Of a DNA stretch of 64,000 bases, positions 35,090-42,269 are shown in pieces. Within the stretch, counting starts at the first letter, position 1; the number at the start of each line of letters is the position of its first letter. The notes under the pieces are model-generated. The model worked only from the letters and a program-made list of their open reading frames with translations, made no database searches and was not told where the DNA came from. The stretch comes from Pedobacter ghigonis (GTDB lineage: Bacteria; Bacteroidota; Bacteroidia; Sphingobacteriales; Sphingobacteriaceae): contig NZ_CAESCM010000003.1 of the NCBI RefSeq assembly GCF_903166585.1, positions 186,001-250,000 on the forward strand, written 5' to 3'. Position numbers and translations under genes: made by a program.

Positions 35090-37642
35090 TCAATTTATCG
35101 GTTTAAAGAAAACCCAAACCTCGCCGGGTTTGGTGCCTGCTATTCCTTCCTGGTATTTTTTCATTAATGTATTCCATTCGTCTACTTTAGGGTTGTTTTC
35201 GGTTGTTTTGGGGTTCAGTTTATTTAAATCTGCACCTTTGGGTATGCTGATAATCAACATCAGCTGGCGGTCTTTTTTAAAGATAACCAGGCGTTGAAAA
35301 TCTGCATTGCAAAAACCTTTTGATATTTCGGGCCATTTCTCGAATTGTGTTTTGTGGTAATCGAGGTATTCTTTTTGCAGCTTTTCGTCATTAACCAGAT
35401 TGGCCGATAGGATAATATTGTCCCATTCTTTTACCGGTGCTGTTCCACATTGCTGTTTCCGGTCGAAATCGTAAAACATATTCTCATACAACTTAATCTC
35501 AGTGGCATTGAGCCTTTTTAAAGTTTGTTGTAAACTTTCTGTTTTTAAGGTTGAAGTATAAACCACCAAACGGTTTTCCCAGCTGTAAATGGATGATCTT
35601 AAAAGGTTATTTTCTCGGGCAAATGCTGTCAGGGTTTTATCGTTGGGTACTGCACCGGCTTTAAAAATCAGCTCAAAGACTACGGGCTTATCTATTGCGT
35701 TATTTATTTTCCGGGTGGCAGAAATAAGTGATTTATCTTTCAGCAGGTACTGGTATGGAGGCGTTAGTCCTGCATTTTGTTTGATTTTTTGGGAAACCTC
35801 CGGCCCATTATTCTCCCATAAATTATCTGGTCCGTTGGCATTTTGCAGGTATTTTTCGCTTGGTGTCCAGTTATCTTTAATGGTTAGGTACGAAGATCCC
35901 TCATCCGTGTAGAGGTAAAACCAGTGGTCGGGAAGGTGTGCATACCTGGCTGTGTAAATGCTATCGATCACATTTTTGGTAATAAGAGAGTTCGGCTGGG
36001 CTGATAAAGTGTAAATGCCGGCCACATCGTACATGTGTTTGCCGTAATGGTGGATTTTATTGCCGCTGATGGTATTATCCTTCATCGCATTTTTGGTTTT
36101 TGTCCAGCCCCAGCCCATGCTAATTCCGGAGTAAGAAACATCGCTGATTTCGTTATGGATGATTTTCAGCCCACGCACGTAACCCGCACCAATACCAACT
36201 GCACCCCAATCTTCGTTGGTTACATCGGTAATCAGATTGTTTTCGATCAGGTTGTTAGCCGAAATTTCGCGCTCATCTGAAGGTTGATAAGGCAAATGTA
36301 CCTCAGTAGCTTCATCCGAAAAAGTACCCATGAGTATACCCGATCCGCCAATATCTTTAAACAAGTTGCCTTTAATCTGATTGTTAGTCGTTCCTTTTTG
36401 GTAATCTATACCGGTTGAAGCATGGTGTTCGAACCTGCAACCTTCAAAATCGATGTGATTGGCATAGCTGATTTCGATAGCCGAAGCTGGCCGGCCAACC
36501 CAGGCCTGGTTCTCTAATGTAGGTTTATCGGCAGTTCCGGGCTGGTCTAACTTATAGGCATCGAGCATGTACATGCCTGCCTGGTGCGGTACGTGGCCTT
36601 GCTCGGAAGGCCATAACCATGATGCGTGTTGAAAAGATATTCCATGAAATGAAATGTAAGATACGGGCTGATCGATGGTTCCTTTCACCTTGACCAGCGT
36701 TTCCAAAGCCGGAACAACGACATCTGCCTGCTGCATGTTTTGATTGGATTTGGGCCAGTAATATACTTTATGCTGCTGTAAATCTTCGAACCATTCGCCT
36801 GGCTCATCTAAAAACTGAATCGCATTCGTAAGGTAATAGGCAGAGTTTCCAGTTTTGCCAGAAATCCATGGCGCTGGCCAGGGATGTTCTGATTGTATGC
36901 GGCTTTCGGGCTGTAAAAAGGAAAGCTCAGCGACATTGTTTTGGGTTTTTACCGATTTTACCCGCAAATTGGCAATGGCCCACCATTGATGGATCACCAT
37001 TTCGATACCTTTTGCCTTACTCAGGTTGATGTTTTTGTTTAAGGGGATTTTGCAGGTTTGAGATTGCGCATCCCAGGATAAAATCCTGTTCATGGCATCG
37101 CCATTGGCATCTTTAGCCCGTACAGCCTTATTGCCATTTACCCAGAGCTGCCTGAATAACAAAGTGTTATCGGCAAACATAGGGGCATCAGCCACCCAAA
37201 CTTTACCCATGGCCGTTTTGGGCAAACCCACAACAGATGTGGTTAATTTCTTCCAGCCCTTAATTTTTACACCGCCACTAAAAATAACACTTGCGCCGGG
37301 AGCAGCCATAATCTGTGTCGGATTATCTTTTGTGCCTGAATCTTCCGGGCGAAGGACAATGGTTTCGTCTAAAGTGTAATGACCATTTTCAATGATGATA
37401 TTAATCCCGCCTTTAATCGAATTATCGTTTAAGCGCCGCAACTCCCTCGCCTTCCGGATGGCAAAATGCAAGGATGCCAAGGGTTTGGCTTTGGTTCCAG
37501 TGTTGCGGTCTGAGCCCATTTTAGAGACATAAATATCAGCCGCATTTGCATTTAGATATAATAAGCTAAATATCAGTATAATAACAAGGTATGCTTTTAA
37601 TCTTAGATTACTTAGTTGGTAACTTTTTAGGCTTATCATCAT
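35090..37642 (-). CDS. GH141-like beta-helix enzyme fused to L-rhamnose mutarotase
   Basis: 850-residue secreted fusion. The N-terminal hydrophobic run acts as signal peptide, then a right-handed parallel beta-helix (about 34-640): DIYVSKMGSDRNTGTKAKPLASL, VLRPEDSGTKDNP, FSGGVKIKGWKKL and LWVNGNKAVRAKD resemble GH141, a family that includes an RG-II fucosidase. The last 112 residues (739-850) match the L-rhamnose mutarotase (RhaM) fold: YHKTQFEKWPEISKGFCN with His763 in the expected catalytic place, and a C-terminal VWVFF. Residues about 650-730 look like a second, degenerate copy of the same ferredoxin-like fold. Four bases separate it from the isomerase-like gene. The GH141 call is tentative; the mutarotase domain is clearer. 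Confidence 0.75.
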   Translation of the reverse strand: MMISLKSYQLSNLRLKAYLVIILIFSLLYLNANAADIYVSKMGSDRNTGTKAKPLASLHFAIRKARELRRLNDNSIKGGINIIIENGHYTLDETIVLRPEDSGTKDNPTQIMAAPGASVIFSGGVKIKGWKKLTTSVVGLPKTAMGKVWVADAPMFADNTLLFRQLWVNGNKAVRAKDANGDAMNRILSWDAQSQTCKIPLNKNINLSKAKGIEMVIHQWWAIANLRVKSVKTQNNVAELSFLQPESRIQSEHPWPAPWISGKTGNSAYYLTNAIQFLDEPGEWFEDLQQHKVYYWPKSNQNMQQADVVVPALETLVKVKGTIDQPVSYISFHGISFQHASWLWPSEQGHVPHQAGMYMLDAYKLDQPGTADKPTLENQAWVGRPASAIEISYANHIDFEGCRFEHHASTGIDYQKGTTNNQIKGNLFKDIGGSGILMGTFSDEATEVHLPYQPSDEREISANNLIENNLITDVTNEDWGAVGIGAGYVRGLKIIHNEISDVSYSGISMGWGWTKTKNAMKDNTISGNKIHHYGKHMYDVAGIYTLSAQPNSLITKNVIDSIYTARYAHLPDHWFYLYTDEGSSYLTIKDNWTPSEKYLQNANGPDNLWENNGPEVSQKIKQNAGLTPPYQYLLKDKSLISATRKINNAIDKPVVFELIFKAGAVPNDKTLTAFARENNLLRSSIYSWENRLVVYTSTLKTESLQQTLKRLNATEIKLYENMFYDFDRKQQCGTAPVKEWDNIILSANLVNDEKLQKEYLDYHKTQFEKWPEISKGFCNADFQRLVIFKKDRQLMLIISIPKGADLNKLNPKTTENNPKVDEWNTLMKKYQEGIAGTKPGEVWVFFKPIN

Positions 37643-37646
37643 CTCA

Positions 37647-38573
37647 CTAATAAGATTGCTTCGTGCCTCGCAATGACGAAACCTCGCTTTGAAAAATGGA
37701 CTTCAGGTATTTGGTGTTGGCGGTAAAGTTGTATTTCACATTAGTAGGCTGTTTGGCATCACGGCTACGTTCTACAACGAGCCAGCCGCTCCAGCCCATT
37801 TCATCTAAAGTTTGTTTTACATTTTTGAGGTCAATTTTGGGGTCGTTTTCGAGCCAAACCCCATCTTCGTTGGTGGCATGAATTTGTATGATGTTTTTGC
37901 GTCCCAATATCCTCAGCTCCTCGTGTAAATCGCGGCCATTTTTGATCGCATTAGAAAAATTGAAATAGCTTCTGATGTTTTTACAATTGATTTCCTTCAG
38001 CAACTGCAATTCGCCTTTGGCATCCAGTGCGGTTTCGATACCAATCACTACACCTGCCTTTCGAGCCATTTTGCCTGCGATTTTTAAGCGTTCAACAATG
38101 GGTGCCCTCAATTCTGGGTTTTTAACCAGATCGCCCTGTATGCCCAGCGGTAAAAAAACAACTTTAATTTGCATGGCTTTAGCGGTATCTAAACAATCCT
38201 GCACCATTTTTTGGTAGGTAGGACGTTTGGCAAAAGACTGCGCATAAAAACCGGTCATGGCCAATGCACAAAATTCGAGGTTAAGCGTTTTTGCTTTTTC
38301 TATGTATTGCTGGCGGATGCCCGGGTCTGCCAGTTTATTGTCGAAGGTTTCCCGGTCACCCAGCCCACCCATATCGATTTCCAATCCATCGGCTCCAATT
38401 TCGCTGGTTAAGTCTAAAGCACTTAATTTCTGACGTTTGAGTATCATCAAATCAATCACAGCTACTTTGTATCTGCTTTTTAGGGGAGCCGCCTGCAAAA
38501 TATTGGGCAGCATTAAGCCGCCGCTAATTAATGCGAGATTTTGAATAAAGGTTCTTCTGTTTTGGTGTTCCAT
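37647..38573 (-). CDS. Sugar phosphate isomerase/epimerase-like TIM barrel, exported
   Basis: 308-residue TIM-barrel protein of the xylose-isomerase-like/AP endonuclease 2 superfamily. It begins NRRTFIQNLALISGGLMLP, a twin-arginine-type signal, so it is probably exported folded. GADGLEIDMGGLG, VVIGIETALDA, IIQIHATNEDGVW and GWLVVERSRD mark the barrel strands with metal-binding acids and histidines. The last eleven residues (VSSLRGTKQSY) are encoded by a type B palindromic repeat, so the native C-terminus was extended or replaced. It lies three bases after the esterase gene. It may isomerise a periplasmic sugar, perhaps with the adjacent mutarotase. Confidence 0.78.
   Translation of the reverse strand: MEHQNRRTFIQNLALISGGLMLPNILQAAPLKSRYKVAVIDLMILKRQKLSALDLTSEIGADGLEIDMGGLGDRETFDNKLADPGIRQQYIEKAKTLNLEFCALAMTGFYAQSFAKRPTYQKMVQDCLDTAKAMQIKVVFLPLGIQGDLVKNPELRAPIVERLKIAGKMARKAGVVIGIETALDAKGELQLLKEINCKNIRSYFNFSNAIKNGRDLHEELRILGRKNIIQIHATNEDGVWLENDPKIDLKNVKQTLDEMGWSGWLVVERSRDAKQPTNVKYNFTANTKYLKSIFQSEVSSLRGTKQSY
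37653..37679. repeat. Type B repeat encoding the isomerase-like C-terminus
   Basis: AGATTGCTTCGTGCCTCGCAATGACGA-type element inside the last codons of the TIM-barrel gene; its minus-strand translation is SSLRGTKQS. Confidence 0.9.
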
Positions 38574-38576
38574 AAT

Positions 38577-40088
38577 TTAGTTCAGGCTTTGTGGAAACAT
38601 TTTTTGCAGGTTCTCAAAACCCATTACAGCGTTTTTGGGTAATTTTTCTCCCTTATCGCCGAAAACATACAAGGCATTTTCTTTTTCGATGGTTACTTTG
38701 CTTTCATCGTATTTTCCGGATTTGTCTTTTACCGCATTACCGTTAAGCTTGAAATATTTAATCAGAAAGTCGTAAAGGGCAATGCGTTTATTTGGGCCGA
38801 AATCATGCTTTTCGTCGGGTAAATGCACATTTTCAACTTTATCTTTTACGCCATAATAGCCATACATTTTTTGCAGGTATGGAAAATCGTGTTCAGGCGT
38901 ATGTGCGGTCCAGTCGCTGCCATCCGATACGAGTAATTGTGGTCTTGGTGCAGCCATTGCAGCCAGTTCTACATTATCGGTTCCGCCAGCGCATTGATGA
39001 ATGGGCATACCGCTTTCGCAAGGGCAACCACCATAAAAGTATGATGACATGGCCACCACCGGTGCGCTGAGCTTAATGCGGTTATCCATGGCAGTCATTA
39101 AAATCGAGTGACTGCCAGCTCCCGAACCACCACTAATGGCTACCCTGTTGGTATCGGTTTCCTTTAATTTGGTGAAATAATCCAAAATGCGGATTCCACC
39201 CAATGTTTGCACGGTTTGGGCCAGGCTTTTTCTGTGATCTTCATATTTAAACTGCAACATCGATTCGCCCCAGGCAAAGAGGTCGTAACTGAAGGCCATT
39301 GCGCCCATTCTGGCCAGCATGGCACAACGAATCTGACAATCAGCACGGTAACGCTGTTTTTCCCAATGTCCATCAGGACTTAAGATAAGCGGTATTTTTC
39401 CTTTGATATTTAAGGGTTTATAAAGTGATCCGTTAATCCAAACGCCGGGTAAAATCTCCAGCGCTATGTTTTCAACCGAATAGCCGTCGAAAATTCTTTT
39501 AGCGGTTATAATGGGCTTCGCATCTGGTTTAGCTGGTAAAGGTGATAGTTGCAAAGCTTCAAAAAGCTGAGGTTTTATTAAGGCTTTCCGCTTTTCCCAG
39601 CTCGCTTTATCTGTATATTTTGAAGCTAAGCTATCGAGGTAAGCCCAACCATCCTGAACCTCCCAACGGTAATATTCGTATTCTTTAAGCTTGTAAACCC
39701 CTGGTTTCTCTTTGTTAACTTTCATGTCCAGCGGCGTAAGCACGTTGGTTAAGGTTTCGTCAACGTTTGCCCGAAAACGCCATGTGGCATAATTTACCCA
39801 CTTATCTTTTACCTGTGGTTCAGCATATTTAATCTTTACGTTATAGCGGTTTTCAATGGCTTTAAGTACCTCTATTAAAGGTTTTTTGTAGGCCTTATCT
39901 GAATTTTGAGTTTGGGCAGAAAGCATGTCAATGAAAGACACTGAACCCAAAATAAATAACACAAGACATCTAAAAATTTTGCCCGTCATTGCGAGTGCTG
40001 ATTTTTCATCAGCCGAAGTAATCTGTCTTACCTGGAGAGATTGCTTCGTCGTACCTCCTCGCAATGACGATTTTCTTATATTTCTCAT
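38577..40088 (-). CDS. STN domain-alpha/beta-hydrolase esterase fusion, secreted
   Basis: 503 residues from the ATG that overlaps the upstream stop (ATGA). An upstream TTG (40148) is rejected. A hydrophobic export segment is at 39-56 (FRCLVLFILGSVSF). Residues about 65-137 (LKAIENRYNVKIKYA...VDETLTNVLTPLDMKV...GVYKL) look like an STN/secretin-N domain, as in TonB receptors and FecR proteins. The rest is an alpha/beta hydrolase of the acetylxylan-esterase-like group: Ser322 in GGSGAGS, an acid in SDGSDWTAH and His428 in DEKHDFG. Residues about 7-35 are encoded by a palindromic repeat; the Met at 34 (start 39989), supplied by that repeat, would give a compact signal peptide and may be the real start. 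Likely role: removing acetyl or methyl esters from pectin oligosaccharides. Confidence 0.78.
   Translation of the reverse strand: MRNIRKSSLRGGTTKQSLQVRQITSADEKSALAMTGKIFRCLVLFILGSVSFIDMLSAQTQNSDKAYKKPLIEVLKAIENRYNVKIKYAEPQVKDKWVNYATWRFRANVDETLTNVLTPLDMKVNKEKPGVYKLKEYEYYRWEVQDGWAYLDSLASKYTDKASWEKRKALIKPQLFEALQLSPLPAKPDAKPIITAKRIFDGYSVENIALEILPGVWINGSLYKPLNIKGKIPLILSPDGHWEKQRYRADCQIRCAMLARMGAMAFSYDLFAWGESMLQFKYEDHRKSLAQTVQTLGGIRILDYFTKLKETDTNRVAISGGSGAGSHSILMTAMDNRIKLSAPVVAMSSYFYGGCPCESGMPIHQCAGGTDNVELAAMAAPRPQLLVSDGSDWTAHTPEHDFPYLQKMYGYYGVKDKVENVHLPDEKHDFGPNKRIALYDFLIKYFKLNGNAVKDKSGKYDESKVTIEKENALYVFGDKGEKLPKNAVMGFENLQKMFPQSLN
39984..40069. repeat. Paired type B repeat inside the esterase 5' coding region
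   Basis: Arms CGTCATTGCGAG (39984-) and CTCGCAATGACG (to 40069) with TTGCTTCGTCGTACC. On the minus strand it begins 15 bases after the propeller gene's TGA and is read as codons 7 to about 35 of the esterase. Confidence 0.9.
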
Positions 40089-41224
40089 GGCTCCTCGTTT
40101 TTGGTTTCTGTAATTACCGGTGCGGCATATCCGTTCAGTTTTGGCCAAATACCATTTTCAATTTTCTTCAATTTTAGCTTCGAGGGGTCTACTACTACGT
40201 GTTTGATCTTTTCCCTTCTCCAGGTATAAATGAAATGCAGCATGCCATCAGCCGTTTGGATTACAGCCGGATAAGAATACTGGCTAATGGGCGAGTCTTC
40301 TAAAATCAGTGCTGCGTACCAGGTTTTACCATCTTTAGAAACAGAAACATTTAACGGTGTGCGTGCTCCTTTCGCTAAATCGCCCGGAGGCAACACATGG
40401 TTGTACACCAATACCTGACGGCCATCTTTCAGTGTAACGGCATCGGTACCCGAATTGTTATTGGGTAATGTAGTTTTGGTGAGCGGTGTCCAGGTTTCGC
40501 CATTATCAGCCGACCATGATTCGGCAATTGCCCGGTTAGCGGTACGTGCTAAAATTTGCAGTTTGCCTTTTCCGTATTGCAAAATGCTGGGTTGAATGGC
40601 TTTAAGCCCATTTTCTTGTAATGGGCCTACGGTACGCCAGGTTTTGCCGTTATCTTTAGTTACCTCGAAATGTACTTTCCAGCCATCACCTTCCCTGCTC
40701 GATGGCGCGAAAAGGTTTCCGTTGCTTAGCAATACGGGCTTATTTTTAACCGGGCCGATGTTCCCCGCAGGCAGTTTTGTAGCTTCCGACCAGGTTTTAC
40801 CGCCATCTTTTGAGGTTCGCATCATGCCCCACCACTCTGAAGGTTTTGGACCGATCTTGTAGAATAACAATAAATCGCCGCCGGGTACCTGATACAAAAC
40901 CGGGTTCCAGGTAGGTAATCGTTTACCATCGGACATAATACCGTTCGCTACCGAAACGGGTGCCAGCCATTTCCCATCAACAAAACGGCTGATGTAAATC
41001 TCCACATCTGGATTTCTTTCTTTGGTACCTCCAAAAAATGAGGCCACCAGGCCTGTTGGCGTTTCGGCGATAGTAGCCGAGTGACAAGACGGAAACGGTG
41101 CCTTTTCGTATAAAAACTCTTGCTTAACTATACCGGTTTGCCATTTTTCTACCTGGGCATTGGCGGTTATCGCTACTGCGAGAACTAATCCTAGTGTAAC
41201 GTATATTTTTCTATTTAACATCAT
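40085..41224 (-). CDS. Sialidase-superfamily beta-propeller exo-enzyme
   Basis: 379-residue secreted six-bladed propeller with signal peptide (to ANAQ). Asp-box motifs are clear: SKDGGKTWSEA, TKDNGKTWRTV, SADNGETWTPL and a weaker SKDGKTWYAA. The N-terminal PFPSCHSATIAETPTGLVASFFGG and RNPDVEIYISR are typical of BNR-repeat exo-alpha-sialidase-like proteins. The classical RIP motif of GH33 is not visible, so true sialidase activity is doubtful; relatives act on other acidic sugars. In an RG-II-type locus, Dha or Kdo, which resemble sialic acid, would be natural candidates. It overlaps the esterase gene by four bases. Confidence 0.72.
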   Translation of the reverse strand: MMLNRKIYVTLGLVLAVAITANAQVEKWQTGIVKQEFLYEKAPFPSCHSATIAETPTGLVASFFGGTKERNPDVEIYISRFVDGKWLAPVSVANGIMSDGKRLPTWNPVLYQVPGGDLLLFYKIGPKPSEWWGMMRTSKDGGKTWSEATKLPAGNIGPVKNKPVLLSNGNLFAPSSREGDGWKVHFEVTKDNGKTWRTVGPLQENGLKAIQPSILQYGKGKLQILARTANRAIAESWSADNGETWTPLTKTTLPNNNSGTDAVTLKDGRQVLVYNHVLPPGDLAKGARTPLNVSVSKDGKTWYAALILEDSPISQYSYPAVIQTADGMLHFIYTWRREKIKHVVVDPSKLKLKKIENGIWPKLNGYAAPVITETKNEEP

Positions 41225-41258
41225 ATTTTCTTAGTCATTCTTCTATTTTCGCCACATC

Positions 41259-41339
41259 ATTTCCAGCTTGACTGGAAATCTTAATATAGTCGCTTGCATT
41301 CCTTTTGCTTTAAGATTCCCGCCTGCGCGGGAATGACGG
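41259..41339. repeat. Two small palindromes between DUF3826 and propeller genes
   Basis: ATTTCCAG/CTGGAAAT hairpin (41259-41279) and a type C element with CCCGCC/GCGGG core ending GAATGACGG (41313-41339). Confidence 0.85.
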
Positions 41340-41356
41340 CACTGCTGGGGAAACCA

Positions 41357-42016
41357 TTACTGTTTTGCTGCTTTTTCTTCTTTAATTTTTTTAGTGTAAG
41401 CACTGTAAAGCGCTCTCCAGCTACGGCCGTTGTTATTGAGCAATTGCTCCGATTTGGTTTTATAGATCTCAAAAATGGCCGAAATCTGCTTCATGTTTTT
41501 ATAATCAACAGCCTGCTCCCTCGCCTGTTTTAAGTAAGCGAGTATTTTAGCTTCTTCATCGGTTGTTAAATCGGGCACTATGGCTTTGTAGCCTTTCATG
41601 GTAAAAGCCACCTTTCCGATGGTATATTTATCGAGGATCAATTCTACCTGATCGGCTGTTAGGTTTTGGTTTAAGCCGTCCATCAGCGCTTTGTGCACAG
41701 CAGCAGGCATGGCCGAATCGGCGATAATCTGTTTGTCCAGGTCGCTTAATTTGGTGCCGGTTACCGGATTTATCCCATCCGGAACTGTTGATGAAGGATG
41801 GTCGTTATGCCAGTCCCTGATGGTTGTTAAATGCACTGCGATGATGTGCTCAACTGCTGTTTTTTTGCTTGCATCGGTTAAATTTAAAGCTGAAACCCAT
41901 TCTTTGGCTTTGCTGGTAATTTCCTCAGGTACAACAATTTCTTTTGTTTGACTGAATACATTTACTGAAATCATCAGTAGGCTGTTCAGCATAAAGAATC
42001 TTAAAATCTTTCTCAT
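41357..42016 (-). CDS. DUF3826-type secreted helical protein
   Basis: 219-residue secreted protein with signal peptide (to VFSQ). The mature part is largely helical: EEITSKAKEWVSALNLTDASKKTAVEHIIAVHLTTIRDWHNDHP, VELILDKYTIGKVAFTMKGYKAIVPDLTTDEEAKILAYLKQAREQA. This matches what I recall of DUF3826, a family of unknown function often found in Bacteroidetes polysaccharide loci. The Lys-rich C-terminus (YTKKIKEEKAAK) is soluble. It lies between a GH78 gene and the propeller-esterase pair. No catalytic motif is visible; a periplasmic accessory or sensor role is possible. Confidence 0.72.
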   Translation of the reverse strand: MRKILRFFMLNSLLMISVNVFSQTKEIVVPEEITSKAKEWVSALNLTDASKKTAVEHIIAVHLTTIRDWHNDHPSSTVPDGINPVTGTKLSDLDKQIIADSAMPAAVHKALMDGLNQNLTADQVELILDKYTIGKVAFTMKGYKAIVPDLTTDEEAKILAYLKQAREQAVDYKNMKQISAIFEIYKTKSEQLLNNNGRSWRALYSAYTKKIKEEKAAKQ

Positions 42017-42121
42017 AATATTATTTTATATTGGTTTAAAAATTTTGTTTAATGTGCAAATGCGCGTCATCTTGGCTGTTTTAAACTCTGCTATGCGGTT
42101 GACAGCGTCCAATAGAAGAAT

Positions 42122-42261
42122 CGTCATTTCGACTGGAGCCAGCTGTTTTTCACTGGCGGCGGAATGGAGAAATCTATAGAAACAGATTTCTCGACTACGT
42201 TGCACTCCGCTCGAAATGACGAGCTCTGTGGTGAGATGCTGAAACAAGTTCAGCATGACGG
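42122..42261. repeat. Type A paired repeat plus type D hairpin after GH78
   Basis: Type A pair 42122-42221 (CGTCATTTCGACTGGAG... / ...CTCGAAATGACGAG); its left arm is interrupted by an extra CCAG...CTGG hairpin near 42139-42157. Type D element 42234-42261 (GCTGAACttgttTCAGC type, ends CATGACGG). On the minus strand it starts eight bases after the GH78 stop. Confidence 0.85.
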
Positions 42262-42269
42262 TACCGGAG

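Noticed and set aside
40089..40148. TTG start 20 codons upstream for the STN-esterase
   Set aside because: It would lie deep in the upstream gene; the ATGA-coupled ATG at 40088 or the repeat-borne ATG at 39989 fits the signal peptide better.
40085..41224. True GH33 sialidase
   Set aside because: Asp boxes are present but the RIP motif is not visible, so only a superfamily-level call is supported.
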